Assembly (NCBI GenBank): GCA_964030785.1
Contig: OZ034970.1
Coordinates: forward strand, 42,594,635 to 42,658,634
DNA length: 64,000 bases
Source: Siderastrea siderea
Taxonomy: Eukaryota > Cnidaria > Anthozoa > Scleractinia > Rhizangiidae
Reading direction: 5' to 3'
The first letter of the stretch is position 1; every line of letters starts with the position of its first letter. Positions 11,180 through 21,527 of the stretch are shown here, in pieces. The translations under genes were made by a program, and so were the position numbers. The notes beneath the pieces were generated by a model. The model searched no databases. It worked only from the letters and a program-made list of their open reading frames with translations, and was not told the DNA's origin.

Positions 11180-11668
11180 ATGACTCTGATAGGGAGTTAT
11201 CCCAACTCCTCCAAAACGACTCCAACAAAGTCACTCCAGAATTACTCTCTAAAAGGAGTTAAATAAGTCCACGAAAATAACTCCCAAAAGATAGTTATTT
11301 TAACCCTTGTTAGAGAGTTAAAATCACTCCACAATTACTCCCTAAGGGGATTTGAACTAACTCCTCCAAAATGACCCCAAAAAAGGAGCTATTTTAACTC
11401 TCCTTGCAGAGTTAAACTGAAATTTAACTCCAAAAAAAGAGTTAAATTTAACTCCAGAGGAGTACAATTTAACTCCAGATTGGAGTTATAATAACTCCCT
11501 TCAGCGTAACTCCAATTTAGGGGTTAACTTAACTCCCCTAAAGAATATAGTAACTCCTTTTCGGAGTTAAAATAACTCCTTTAGGAGTTAAAATAACTCC
11601 CAAAAAAATAACTCCACCTTAAGGAGTTAGTTTAACTCCACTACAGGAGTCAAAATAACTCTTTGAAA
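11180..11668. repeat. Right subterminal array of GGAGTTA/TAACTCC heptamers
   Basis: Mirror of the left array, with dense alternation of TAACTCC and GGAGTTA and variants, ending a few bases before the right TIR. The density rises toward the end of the element. Confidence 0.8.
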
Positions 11669-11711
11669 ATTACTGTGTAGTTATTGCGGCTTTTCATTTC
11701 AGACTCCTGGT

Positions 11712-12160
11712 AAAGTCGCTAGATAGATAGCTAGATTGATAGCTTTATTAGGAAGTAAAATCATTGCAGCCCCCGGGCCGGCTGAATTGTGACCTACTTT
11801 ACAGTGTAAATATTAAAAATATATATGAATATATGATAATTACTATAGAAAGGGTAAAATATAACCTATAATATAATACAAAAAGGGAAACATCAATACT
11901 AATAATACTAATAATTAAAATTACTATTAATAATTAGAACTGTTTTCCATAATAAAAGTGTTTTTAAACCTATTTGTCTTACAAATCGGTAGTTTGAAGT
12001 ATCCCTGGCTTCGGGTGCAATAGGTGGACCCGTTGCGTCGTGGCAGCAGTTCATGAAGCTTGTGGCTTTGATCCCTTACAATTTGGTCGAATAGAGCTTT
12101 ACTCAAGGCCTGCCTCCTCTCATACAGTGACGTGATGTCTAGAACTACTAGAGCCTCAGC
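11712..12160 (-). mobile_element. CR1-like non-LTR retrotransposon 3' fragment
   Basis: On the minus strand, 12152-11930 encodes the end of a reverse transcriptase ORF: a KALFDQIV segment, then KLHELLPRRN and a CKTNRFKNTFI terminus typical of CR1/L2-type LINE C-termini. It is followed by about 200 bp of AT-rich 3' UTR and a tail of ATAAAG plus short AGCT/ATCT repeats at 11712-11745. It is 5'-truncated, as LINE copies usually are, and sits in the 5' LTR of the BEL element, whose first part is missing. Upstream codons to 12268 read into the LTR and are not part of the LINE. Confidence 0.6.
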
Positions 12161-12349
12161 AATAGCTTTCAGTAGAACAATTAAGCAATTTGATTCGACT
12201 ATTGAAATTTGCATGAGGTTATAGAATTTTTGGAGTTGTGATCGATTTCGTAGTATTTCGTTTGCCATCGTGAAAGTTGTAAAAGGTTCAAAGATGAGTC
12301 AGTTAATTGAAAGTGTTTGACCGTTCGTTTTTGACATTTCGTTCTTCCA
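12158..12349 (+). repeat. 5' LTR remnant of BEL copy A
   Basis: Aligns with the 3' LTR (17200-17450), for example through gttgtaaaaggttc and the TTCxxCCA end. The first part of the LTR, including the TG start, has been replaced by the LINE fragment. Confidence 0.7.
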
Positions 12350-13687
12350 AACTGGTAGCAGAGCGAAGTTCGTGACGTTTGTCGAAGATTTCAAAAAAAT
12401 GCTAGAGGGAGAACAGGAGAACGGATAGCGGAGAACAGGTTAACGCCGAAGCATCCGAGGTCTCGCTGGAGGATTTAAAAGGGCAAAAGCGAATCAACGC
12501 AGTAGATGCAACTAACAAAGCTGTACTCACGACCGGTGAGGCTAGTGTCAGAAGAACCTGTAAATATAGAGGCCGTATTGAATATGTTAGAAGACACGAA
12601 AGAGAGCAAGATGTTGGATGTAATACAACTGTTGGAAGACTTAGTCGTTATATACGAGGAGAATGGCGACAAGCAAAATTTGGCGCGCACCGAGGAGGAG
12701 ATAGATAAAGTCGCTAAAGACACAGACAAAGAAACCTCAAGAGTCAACGACTGTCTGGCCTTGCGTACAATAAAAGCTCCTTTGATCAGCTCTGCTTCGT
12801 TCGAAAACGATTTTAAAGATGAAAAAGCTTCAAAACCAGAGAGAACGCACGAGTTACCGGTTAGTCACGTGGACAGAAATTGAGAGAGGATCAGGCTGCC
12901 AAAATTTGACGGAGATAAAACTAAATTTTAAGATTTGTGGGCGACCTTCGAAAGCATCGTTGATGAAACAGATGACCTAGCTGAATATATAAGATGATAC
13001 GATTGAAGATCTGTCTCGAAGGAAAAGCCGAAGAAGCAATTACGATGCTTGGGTTCTCCGAAGAAGCGCACAAAGAGGCAAAAAACACACTGAAACGCCG
13101 GTTTGGAGGAGAAAGAAGCATTTTCAGAATTATCTTGAAGACGTAAGGAAAATTAAACCGCTCCAGGAGGGAGCATTCAGGAACTCGAGAAATTCTCTGA
13201 CATTCTCGTACGCGTTATCGTAACCCTTCGTGCACATAATCTTTCGAGTGAACTGGAACCAGTGGTAGTCTCCTCTTCTCTCTTGTAGTGGAGAACATTC
13301 CGAAGACCCTTTTGTCAAGATAATTTCGCTGGGTATCACAAAACCTTCGTCTAGAATCACTGGAAACACTTCGAGATTGGGTTACGGAAGAATCGGGAAG
13401 TTAAGGCATGGAAAGTATTGAGGGGCCCGGAGCTAAAGCAATTAATCACAGAAAAGACGACCGTAGAAAGAATCGTACCTTTACCACGTTTAGAGGAAGA
13501 CGAAAAGAAGCCTCTGAATTTCAGTAAAAATGCGATCTTTGTCAAGGTAATCACCCGATATGGTCGTGTCAGCAGTTTAAGATGCAAATGTTGATGAGAT
13601 ACGGACAATCGCCAAAGACAAGATACTGTGCATTCGTTGTTTATGTAAACGTCACCAAGGGAATGACTGCGTCAGAGCGGGAGAATG

Positions 13688-13939
13688 CATTCTCGTCCCC
13701 AGAGCCCACGATCCTTTTGGTCTGCGCCAGGGATCGAGACCTCTGGCAGGGACCAAAGCAGGAAGACCGCGAATCACGGACTTCCGGCTTTTGTGCGCAG
13801 CCTCAGAAATTTGAAACAATAACGGTTACTATCGGTTACAAAAATGGGCAGCTATTGCGCTTCGGCGTTACCTCGCCCCTGCCAGAGGTCTCGATCGCTG
13901 GCGCAGACCAAAAGGATCGTTGGCTCTGGGACGAGAATG
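13688..13939. mobile_element. 252-bp TIR element with 9-bp target duplication
   Basis: Inverted arms start CATTCTCGTCCC and remain similar for about 60 bp (CCAGAGCC, then the ccttttggtctgcgcc block). GGGAGAATG is duplicated at 13679-13687 and 13940-13948. The related BEL copy B has the uninterrupted site gcgggagaatgcgaac near 50919-50935. The 9-bp duplication points to a Mutator-like family. Confidence 0.82.
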
Positions 13940-14189
13940 GGGAGAATGTGGAGAAAACGGCTGTAGAAGGAGTCGTCACAAATTGCTTCATCCGTCGGAG
14001 GTATTTGGAGACCAGTAAGTGTCTTCTAACGTTGAAAGTGTATCAAATCCTTCCTCGCCCTCTCCAAGAACTCTAACAACCGTTACAAGTGACGTCACTG
14101 AAGGGAACACTGAACGAGTAACAGATTAGCATGCGCACATTACTACCTTAACCTCTGCGCAGTACTACGAATTCGCATCTCTTCGTACT

Positions 14190-14392
14190 GTACCAGTGTG
14201 GTTGTCAGCCAAAGGAAGAAGATTAAAGTCAACGCTGTGCTAGATCACGATGCAAGGACCATTTCTTATGTAAACGAGGAGGTAGCCGCAGCTCTCGGTC
14301 TACCTGCCACATACGAGAAAGTTACAGTAAACGTTCGTAACGAAAATGTGGAGAATTTCCACTCAATGCCTGTCAGCTTATTATATCATTAA
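14190..14392 (+). pseudogene. BEL aspartic protease-like relic
   Basis: Reads VWLSAKG/KKIKVNAVLD then a LGLP segment, the usual BEL protease layout, where the catalytic motif would be D-S/T-G; here the segment is LDHDA, so the catalytic triad is altered. The same region in copy B is at 51017-51220 (LDYDA). Not functional. Confidence 0.6.
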
Positions 14393-14944
14393 TCCTGGAG
14401 AGCTGTGATGGAAAAGCCACGGTACCCTTTAAATCCCTTACCTGTCCTTGTCGAGTGACTGGAAGTTACAAGATCGTCAATTGGCAAAAGTAGCAAGACC
14501 CGTTGGCCTCACTTAAGTTCTGTAAGCTTCAAGACCTAGCCGCTTACCCCATAGTTAATGTATTGATCAGACAAGTCCAGATTGACCTTCACTTCTTAAA
14601 ATGTGACGTTCGAGGAAACCCAGGATGACCGATAGCAAGATTAGGACCTTTGGGATGGTCTTTTGTTGGCCACTCGGAAAGATGAACCACTGCCGGAGAC
14701 CTGCAAACGAGTCTAACTTGTACCTTTTTCTACAGACGTCACGTGTTTGAAGAAATCAACGATTCCTTAAAGCCGTTCTGGGAAATAGAAACTCTGGGCA
14801 TCCACCAGTCCAAGCCTTAAATGATGACTAGAGATGAGAGGATTCCGTTTGACAAGGTGTGCCTGCAGTTTGCAGTTTGACAAGGTGTGCCTGCAGTTTT
14901 TTTTTCTTACGATATGCGATTCCCCATTATCTCCCCCAGAGGAA

Positions 14945-15130
14945 GCTGGACAACAAATTTGATCCTAAAACATTACCATGAAGCTGGACATCACATCGCA
15001 GGAATTAACCACACCCTTGCCAACCTGTCCAGTAACTTATGGATACCAGCATCGCGTGAAGAAATACGTCAGTTGGAAAAAGAATGCAACAAATGTAAGA
15101 GACGTAAGGCAAAGACTGTTCAACAGGTCA
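14945..15130 (+). pseudogene. BEL integrase zinc-binding relic
   Basis: Shows the H-H-C-C arrangement of the retroviral integrase N-terminal domain: HYHEAGHH, then a WIPASR segment and [10 protein letters not shown]. The catalytic core follows in broken frames at 15170-15510. Confidence 0.7.
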
Positions 15131-15513
15131 TCGCGTTCCTCCCCCGTGTTCCCCTGCAACTTCCCCTTTGAGCATTCGAAGAATGTTGATTATAGGGGTC
15201 CCTTCATCGCTGTGCAAGGTCATGACAACGGTGGAAAAACACTGGCTGTGCTTGTTAACCTGTTTGGCATGCAGAGCGGTGCATTTGGAGATGGCTTATG
15301 GCCTAGATACTGACAGTTTCCTTAAGTGTTTCGTCAGAAAGATATGTCGTCGTGGTTTAATCCTCAAGAAATCGTTAGCAACCGAGGAACAAATTTCGTT
15401 GGAGCGGACCGAGAACGTCGGGAGTTAGTGAGTGGACTGGATACGAACAAGATCCAAGACCAGACCGCCAGCAAAGGAGTAAATGATGTTTTAATCAACC
15501 TCTGGCGCCCCAC

Positions 15514-16516
15514 CACAGGTAGCCAAAGCTTGAGTTATGACTGAAAATTAATAAAATGTTATGAAATAAACAGTGTTTCTTTGTTTGTATCTGACGTACT
15601 TGCTATCTAGGACAAAAATTGGCTCTCCGAACGAAAATAACCGTCTTTCTAATTTTTGTTCCTAATTAGTATTATAATTATGAAAGGTGATACACAATTC
15701 ACTCGCACCAAGCATTTAAATGAGCTGTATCTCTTGAAATGCGCCATTTCCATTAATAATTTCCTCAAATCTGAATGAATCCATAGTCGAAAAACAGCTA
15801 TACGCCCGAAAAGTTCCATCTTTCCCTACGTTTGTCACCATAAACGGCAATATTTTGAGCTTCTTGTACCTGAAATCAAATGTCGGTATTCGACTGCAGA
15901 CCTGTACGCACAAATATATGCAAATATGCTAATTTATTCCCGCTGTTCTCGTCTCATTGGACAATTCGCACAATAACGCGAACATGGCAAAAGCTACTGT
16001 GTTGGGGTGCGACGTTTTATGTTTAAAGCGTGGCTATTTGTTCTTGCTCACCGTGCACGCCTCCCCGACACAGTAGATTTTGTCTTGTACGATTTATTTA
16101 GCATATTTGCATATATTTGTATGCAGAGGTCGACGGTCGAATACCGACATCTGATTTCAGGTACAAGAAGCTCAAACTATTGCCGTTTATGGTGACAAAT
16201 GTTGGGAAAGATGGAACTTTTCCGGCGTATAGTTGTTTTTCGACTATGGGTTCATTCAGGTTTGACGAAATTATGAATGGAAATGGCGCATTTCAAGAGA
16301 TATAGATCATTTAAATGCTTGGTGCGAGTGAATTGTGTATCACCTTTCATAATTATAATACTAATTAGGAGAAAAAATAAGAAAGACGGTTATTCTCGCT
16401 CGGAGAGCGAACTTTTGTCCTAGATAGCAAGTACGTAAGATACAAACAAGGAAACACTGTTTATTTCATAAAATTTTATTAATTTGCAGTCATAACTCAA
16501 GCTTTGGTTACCTGTG
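15514..16516. mobile_element. 1-kb foldback element inside BEL integrase
   Basis: Two ~420-bp inverted arms (about 15514-15935 and 16095-16516) around a ~160-bp centre. Ends CACAGGTAGCC / GGTTACCTGTG, flanked by a 7-bp duplication GCCCCAC at 15507-15513 and 16517-16523. Removing it would rejoin the interrupted integrase region. Arms are highly similar but carry substitutions, so the palindrome is not freshly made. The short ORFs at 15716-15913 and 16117-16305 are the two arms read in the same sense and are not genes. Confidence 0.85.
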
Positions 16517-16523
16517 GCCCCAC

Positions 16524-16867
16524 TTTAAAGATGTTCACAAAGTCATGATCAAGGCTGCCAAGAAAGCTTTTCGTGCGATCCTTAGTAACGCAGCACCAAT
16601 GACGAAGAATTAATGACGATGTTTATAGGAGTTGAAGCCCTACTAAATTCTCGCCCTCTTACGTATCATTCCTCTGACTCTAAAGATGCCCCTCCATCGA
16701 CACCTAACCACTTCCTCCACGGACAAGCAGGAGGCTTATCTGCACCTGAATCCGTCGATGAAGCTGCTTTCAATCCGAAGAAAAGGTGGAGAAGAGTTCA
16801 AGAACTGATTTCTCATTATTGGAAGAAATGGTTAAAGGAGTGGCTTCCGTTGTTGAACGCCCGTTAA
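16524..16867 (+). pseudogene. BEL integrase C-terminal relic
   Basis: Contains the region characteristic of BEL/Pao integrases: GVEALLNSRPLTYHS, NHFLHGQ, and RKRWRR-type followed by W-rich WKKWLKEWLP. It continues the core interrupted at 15513 and stops at 16867 by a premature TAA. Confidence 0.75.
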
Positions 16868-17199
16868 AAATAGAACGAAACCCGGCCGGATCTCAAAATC
16901 AGAGAAGGTGTCCTCGCCATCTCACCCGAAAGTCTCAGAGCTAATTGGCCCCTTGAAAGGGTACTGGAAGGTTTCCCTGAACAGGATGAACATGTTCGAG
17001 TGGTGAAGCTTCAAGAAAGCAAGGAGAACATCGTAAGGCCGATTTCGAAATGCGTTTCACTGGAATCCATTTAAGGCTCAAATATATTTAATACATTCAC
17101 CGGAACAGTGACCGAGTTGAAAGTCTGTTTAATAAATTCACCGGAACATTGACATTGACATTGACATTGACATATAAGCCTTATCACGAAAGGGGAGAA

Positions 17200-17450
17200 T
17201 GAACAAAAGACATTACAATTAAATTTTTTTCACAAGTTCGTTTGAACAATAGCTTTCAGTAAAACAAAAGCAATCCCACTTGACTAATGAAATCTGCATA
17301 AGGTTAAAGAATTTTGGGGGCTGTGATCGAGTTCGTAGCATTTCTTTCGCATTGTTAAAGTTGTAAAAGGTTCTAATATGAGTTAGTAAATTGAAAGTGT
17401 TTAACCTTCCTTTTTGGGTACCTTTTTTGTTTTGGCTTTTTGTTCGGCCA
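17200..17450 (+). repeat. 3' LTR of BEL copy A
   Basis: Begins TGAACAAAAGACATT after a purine-rich tract (aaaggggagaa) and ends TTCGGCCA, giving the TG...CA limits. It aligns with 49400-49634 in copy B and partly with 12158-12349. Just upstream, 17150-17172 is a GACATT hexamer repeat. Confidence 0.72.
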
Positions 17451-17864
17451 TCCTGTATAATTCAGCAGTGACCGCTTTTTGGCAATAAGCAAAAAAGAGT
17501 AATATATCGCCAACAAATGTAGCTAGTCAAGAACAACTCATCTCGATAGCAAAATTAATGCTCAACGAACAAAATTGAACATAATTAAAGATGCAGATCT
17601 GCTGATATAATCATTCAGTGTTCAACGGAAGCACAAAACAGCACCTATGTTGCCTTTCGCCACAATTTCTGTTGAGAAATTGGTGAACAAACTCTTCCAC
17701 AAATGAATTTGATTCGGCCACACTTAGAAACTCGTCCACATAGACGAACGAAAGAGATTCTTTTGAGATGGTTCAACTAAAGCTACAAGTGAAACACCTC
17801 CAGGTGGATTGTTTGCTATCCCTAAAAGCCACAGTAGTAACAAGCATCTGACTTCTCCTCACTC
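17451..17864. other. No gene seen
   Basis: AT-rich sequence after the 3' LTR without recognisable coding or repeat structure. Confidence 0.5.
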
Positions 17865-18102
17865 CTGATGTAACTGAGAACATAGCCGACGTTTCGCGAG
17901 GTCGCCACTTGAGCCCTCGTGAAACGACTTCTGATTGGTTGAAACGAGAGGAAATTTCGTTTCAACCAATCAGAAGCACTACCCAGATCTGGGTTATGAC
18001 ACGTCATCAATATGGAATTTCTGCGCTCGTTACTCAGACGTCGTTTTGCGAGGGCTCAAGTGGCGACCTCGCGAGACGTCGGCTGTTTTATCAGGAGTAG
18101 GT
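17865..18102. mobile_element. Foldback/MITE-like inverted repeat
   Basis: Left half carries cgaggtcgccacttgagccc and the right half its complement (gggctcaagtggcgacctcg), with actcctgat/atcaggagt near both outer ends and a second small hairpin around accaatcagaag. Target duplication not resolved. The overlapping ORFs on both strands are palindrome artefacts. Confidence 0.65.
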
Positions 18103-18839
18103 GTAACTACTTCATCACACACGCAGATCATCAGAGTAATGGAAATGATCACTCATTACAACAGTATCACAATCAAAGATGGATGGCAGTCGAAAACGAA
18201 ATTGCCGCAGACATTGCGGATCAATTATCTCCAATGTGAACGGCTCTTTACACACTATGCTGTATAGACTATGCTGGCGAGTGCACCGTTAGTTTTTTTG
18301 TTGTTTCCTTATGTTTCACTCTGAACCAAGTATAGTAAATTTTTCCTGCCGAAACGGATAATAATAGATTGTTTATATAAATTTGGAATCGCATTCTCTT
18401 CAAACACCATACGTTTTTTATTAGCTAGTGCAAGGCTTATTCGTTCGCCACTGTATAGTTAATAACATTGATGCAGACACTCAGCCATTGGGATTACTAG
18501 ACCACGTAAAACATTTCCAAATCCTGTTAGAGTGACAAACAACTCGCAAAATTTGTTTCTTCTGACATGTTTATCTCTATAGAATGGGGAGCATTGTTCC
18601 TTTTCAGACAAGGCTTTTGGACCTAATCAGGGAACTGGAGAGAGAATTCTTGTAGGCCCCAAACAAATGAAGGAACGTGGATTCCTTGTAGCAGTGTTAA
18701 TAATGGCATCATTGAATTTAAAGATACGTCATCTCAGATTTACCAATTTAGATTTTTTGACTATTCCATGACAACAGAGAGGGCCACCTTTATTGACTCA
18801 AAGGCTCAAAGGATTGCACTAGACCTGAAACCCCCAAAA
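18103..18839. other. No gene seen
   Basis: AT-rich, with no conserved reading frame or repeat recognised. Confidence 0.5.
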
Positions 18840-19489
18840 CACGCCGGGCCAGCAGAGGGCACGAAGTTGCACGCTCGGAAAAACTTTTGCGTCTTTTATC
18901 CGATAGAGCTCAAACTTTGCACAATGATAGAACTTTTTATTCCAAACAATCGTATCGTTTTTGTTTTTTCATTTTAACGGTTTTTGGCGGGAAAATGACG
19001 TCACAGTGCTAAAGGCAAATTTTCAATTGTCTCTTATGGCACAAAAAGTATATGATTCTGAAAGAACTCATTGAGATAAAGTGAAATGCGAAGAAATTAT
19101 TGAAAAAGCTCGATCCGTCTTGAAGATATAAAGATCTGAATTTTATAAATGTTCTAAAAATAGTAACAAAATGGCGGAAAATTCAAACTTCCGAACTTTA
19201 TATCTTCAAGACGGATCGAGCTTTTTCAATAATTTCTTCGCATTTCACTTTATCTCAATGAGTTCTTTCAGAATCATATACTTTTTGTGCCATAAGAGAC
19301 AATTGAAAATTTGCCTTTAGCACTGTGACGTCATTTTCCCGCCAAAAACCGTTAAAATGAAAAAACAAAAACGATACGATTGTTTGGAATAAAAAGTTCT
19401 ATCATTGTGCAAAGTTTGAGCTCTATCGGATAAAAGACGCAAAAGTTTTTCCGAGCGTGCAGCTTCGTGCCCTCTGCTGGCCCGGCGTG
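18840..19489. mobile_element. 650-bp near-perfect palindrome (foldback element)
   Basis: Arms of about 300 bp from CACGCCGGGCCAGCAGAGGG to its complement, around a ~60-bp centre near 19135-19195. Arms differ at only a few positions, for example gaagttgc against gaagctgc near the outer ends. The short ORFs at 18768 and 19317 are the same arm read from each side. No transposase; flanks (ccaaaa / aaacaa) give at most an AAA duplication. Confidence 0.8.
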
Positions 19490-19744
19490 AAACAAGAAAG
19501 TAGTGTATATACATTTCATAGCATATGTTAAATTCCTAGCACTATGTCCAAGTGTTCAGGACATTGACCTTTTGTAACGAAAATCATTTATACATTAATA
19601 AGAAAGAGCGGAAAGCTCGGGACAATCAAACTATTTTGATATTTCGCTTTTAGTATAATTTAGAGTTTTCATTTGTACCACTGTTAATCATTATCCGTCA
19701 TGGCCACAACGTTTGTTGATCAATAATGAATTTTCTGCAGTGAA

Positions 19745-20185
19745 GAGCTTACAAGTACTCTTTTCAAAATGTACTGTTCGTTAGAGCGTAGATAAAGGAT
19801 TAAATGCATGCACTGCTTACAATAGCCAAATATGTGTACGAAAAGTAAACTTCACAAGGATTTAAAGCGCTTTTTGTGGCAGCCAAAAAGGTGTACGCTA
19901 GGTAAGCTTGGCAACAAAACGTGCAGCTTCCGCGAATTGTATCTATGATATCAATCAAAGAAATGGGCATCCAACACAGATTGAAAAACACCACTATCAC
20001 GAATAGCGTGCGCGCTACCTCAATCTCTTCTATGTTTACCGCGCTAAGTCCATCACCTGCACGTTGGAAATTGATGTTGTGGCTACGAATGGTTTTCGAG
20101 ATTATGAGATAGCATTAAATGATTGGAGGGCGACGTAAACTGTTATCAAAAAGGCCGTGAACGCAGCGCTATCGATTTGAAGATA
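19745..20185 (-). pseudogene. GPCR paralogue 3, C-terminal half, chimeric
   Basis: Minus-strand fragments match TM5 (FCYLQIDSAAFTAFLITVYV at 20190-20130), the loop, TM6 (NLCWMPISLIDI) and TM7 (AYTFLAATKSALNP), then a second, more degraded TM7 copy (FSYTYLAIVSSACI, stop, SFIYALTN) leading into the KEYL helix-8 remnant. Frameshifts lie in the third inner loop. The N-terminal piece is at 21425-21527; TM1 to TM4 are absent. Confidence 0.8.
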
Positions 20186-20194
20186 ACAAAAATT

Positions 20195-20450
20195 CTTAGT
20201 CTCTGTAAATATAAATTGATAATTATATACGTAGTTTAATAGTTTAATAGTTATTTTATGTATATGTGTCACAGTTAATTTTATATTTTTCATTGTTATT
20301 TTAGTTATCTTATACTGTAGTTACCTTTTTATTGTTCGCTAGGTATCCCCTATTAGCAGGGAGATTTCCCTCTGCTGGTCAGTTTTGTCACGTTAATAAA
20401 GTTTCTATTCTATTCTATTCTATTCTATTCTATTCTATTCTATTCTATTG
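20195..20450 (+). mobile_element. Non-LTR retroelement 3' tail with (TTCTA)n
   Basis: An AT-rich tract, a cctattagcagggagatttccctctgc hairpin region, a GTTAATAAAG polyadenylation-like segment and then nine TTCTA pentamers (20407-20448). This layout is typical of LINE or SINE 3' ends with a microsatellite tail. No protein is encoded. It lies exactly where the GPCR is interrupted. Confidence 0.5.
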
Positions 20451-20754
20451 CCGGTTTTCACTGTCACGCCATCAAAAAATAAGTTCAAAACCATTCCAGA
20501 AGCTAAGAATTTCAAATGTTACAAAAGAGTAAAAAAAAAAACAATTTCTTCAAGTCTCAGGTCTGTGCACGGTACACCGGTCTTGAGTTATATGCCGAAA
20601 CGTTCCACGAAATTTATAGAGCTCAGTATGCAGACGCCATATTGGCGTCCTTCCGAGGGACACCAACATGGCGGCCGGAAATCAATAAAAACATCTGGAA
20701 CTCACTTTTGCTGTGAGAGCGATTACTTTCCGGCTCGTGAGCTAGTATACATAA

Positions 20755-21156
20755 TGTGCCGATAAATTTGAAACTTCAACATGCATCCCCCCGGGCATAC
20801 CCGGGCATTTGACTGCACCGTGCCCGGGGAGGGGGGAATTTGAACGTTGCGTTGGAAGGGTGGGGAATTTGAACCCAATTTATTTCTTGTTTTGACGTAA
20901 TACACCCTGAGGTTTTTTCATTTTTTGTAGTTTGACGGATTTACAAGATAGAATTTCGCCTTTGTTAGTGAATAACTCTTTCAAAAGGGTCTTTAAAAGA
21001 AGTTTGAAAGTGTCATTATGGCATATCTCTTTGGTGGGACATTTGAACGGCTTTTTTGCCCCGAGGGGAGGGAATTTGACCAAGCCAATCTTTAAAAGTT
21101 CAAATGCCCGGGGGATTGCCCGGGGGGGATGTTGAACTTTCGAATTGATCGGTGCA
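20755..21156. mobile_element. Harbinger-like MITE, copy 2 (inverted)
   Basis: A 402-bp relative of the element at 10239-10718 in opposite orientation; ends TGTGCCGAT and complement ATCGGTGCA, flanked by TAA (20752-20754) and TGA (21157-21159). It is shorter than copy 1 by a deletion in the part nearest the 10380-10430 equivalent. Confidence 0.72.
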
Positions 21157-21382
21157 TGAACATAAACACCTCTCATAATACTTAAAGTGTTTAAACTGCC
21201 AAAAATCAAGACAAAAGACCTTTTTTTCAAACGAGACGACTTTGTCAAGGAGCCATATTAATGTCACGTACTAGGCGCAATTTCGAAAATTCAAGAGGCT
21301 GTATTTTAAACACAAAGGATGATACCAAGCTGGAAACTTGTGAAAAGATATATTTTTAAGTGCATTTCACGTGCAAACCAGC

Positions 21383-21420
21383 AATTCTATTCTATTCTAT
21401 TCTATTCTAGTATTCTATTC
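21383..21420 (+). repeat. (ATTCT)n microsatellite
   Basis: Seven or so ATTCT pentamers with one interruption (tagt), at the right edge of the insertion that splits GPCR 3; the left edge has the same pentamer at 20407-20448. Confidence 0.8.
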
Positions 21421-21424
21421 AAAG

Positions 21425-21527
21425 CTTCCATAAATTAACAATAATAGTATAAGTACGAAAACCGCCAGTTCTAGGATGACCACTACAGCTTTGTTAGCTT
21501 TGCTTCTTGACTGTAACTCTTTCACCA
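21425..21527 (-). pseudogene. GPCR paralogue 3, N-terminal fragment
   Basis: Reads M V K E L Q S R S K then an ILELAVFVLILLLLIYG start of TM1 on the minus strand, matching paralogue 4 (MLRELQSRNK...ILELAV). It stops at the insertion boundary. Upstream text (ctcaccgaaaactaggagac) matches the degraded MNSTEKQL region. Confidence 0.78.

Larger units (their letters stand above)
5855..11677. mobile_element. 5.8-kb non-autonomous DNA transposon, TA-flanked, with GGAGTTA-packed ends
   Basis: Inverted ends CACAGTAATTTTCAAAGAG (left; right near-identical). The sister block shows the empty site ccctatagttattg at about 49129-49143. Here the left flank reads cccta then CA and the right flank TA, so the target duplication is TA with one mutated base. 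TA duplication and CACAGT ends suggest a Tc1/mariner-like family, which is inference only. No transposase is visible. Both subterminal regions carry many GGAGTTA/TAACTCC heptamers. The interior holds an old tandem duplication and four nested insertions (7308-7447, 7953-8189, 8227-9406, 10239-10718). Confidence 0.78.
12150..17450 (+). mobile_element. Degenerate BEL/Pao LTR retrotransposon, copy A
   Basis: Order of parts: broken 5' LTR, primer-binding site near 12353-12365 (TGGTAGCAGAGCG), gag-like relic (about 12400-14080), aspartic protease relic, pre-RT segment (14600-14880), integrase zinc-binding region, integrase core and C-terminal region, purine-rich tract (17189-17199), 3' LTR. The reverse transcriptase and RNase H region is missing between about 14890 and 14930. 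Stops and frameshifts are present throughout. Two later insertions split it (13688-13939 and 15514-16516). It occupies the same position relative to block B as copy B at 49400, so it was present before the duplication. Confidence 0.8.

Noticed and set aside
18768..19514. Two similar short ORFs facing each other.
   Set aside because: They are the two arms of the palindrome at 18840-19489.
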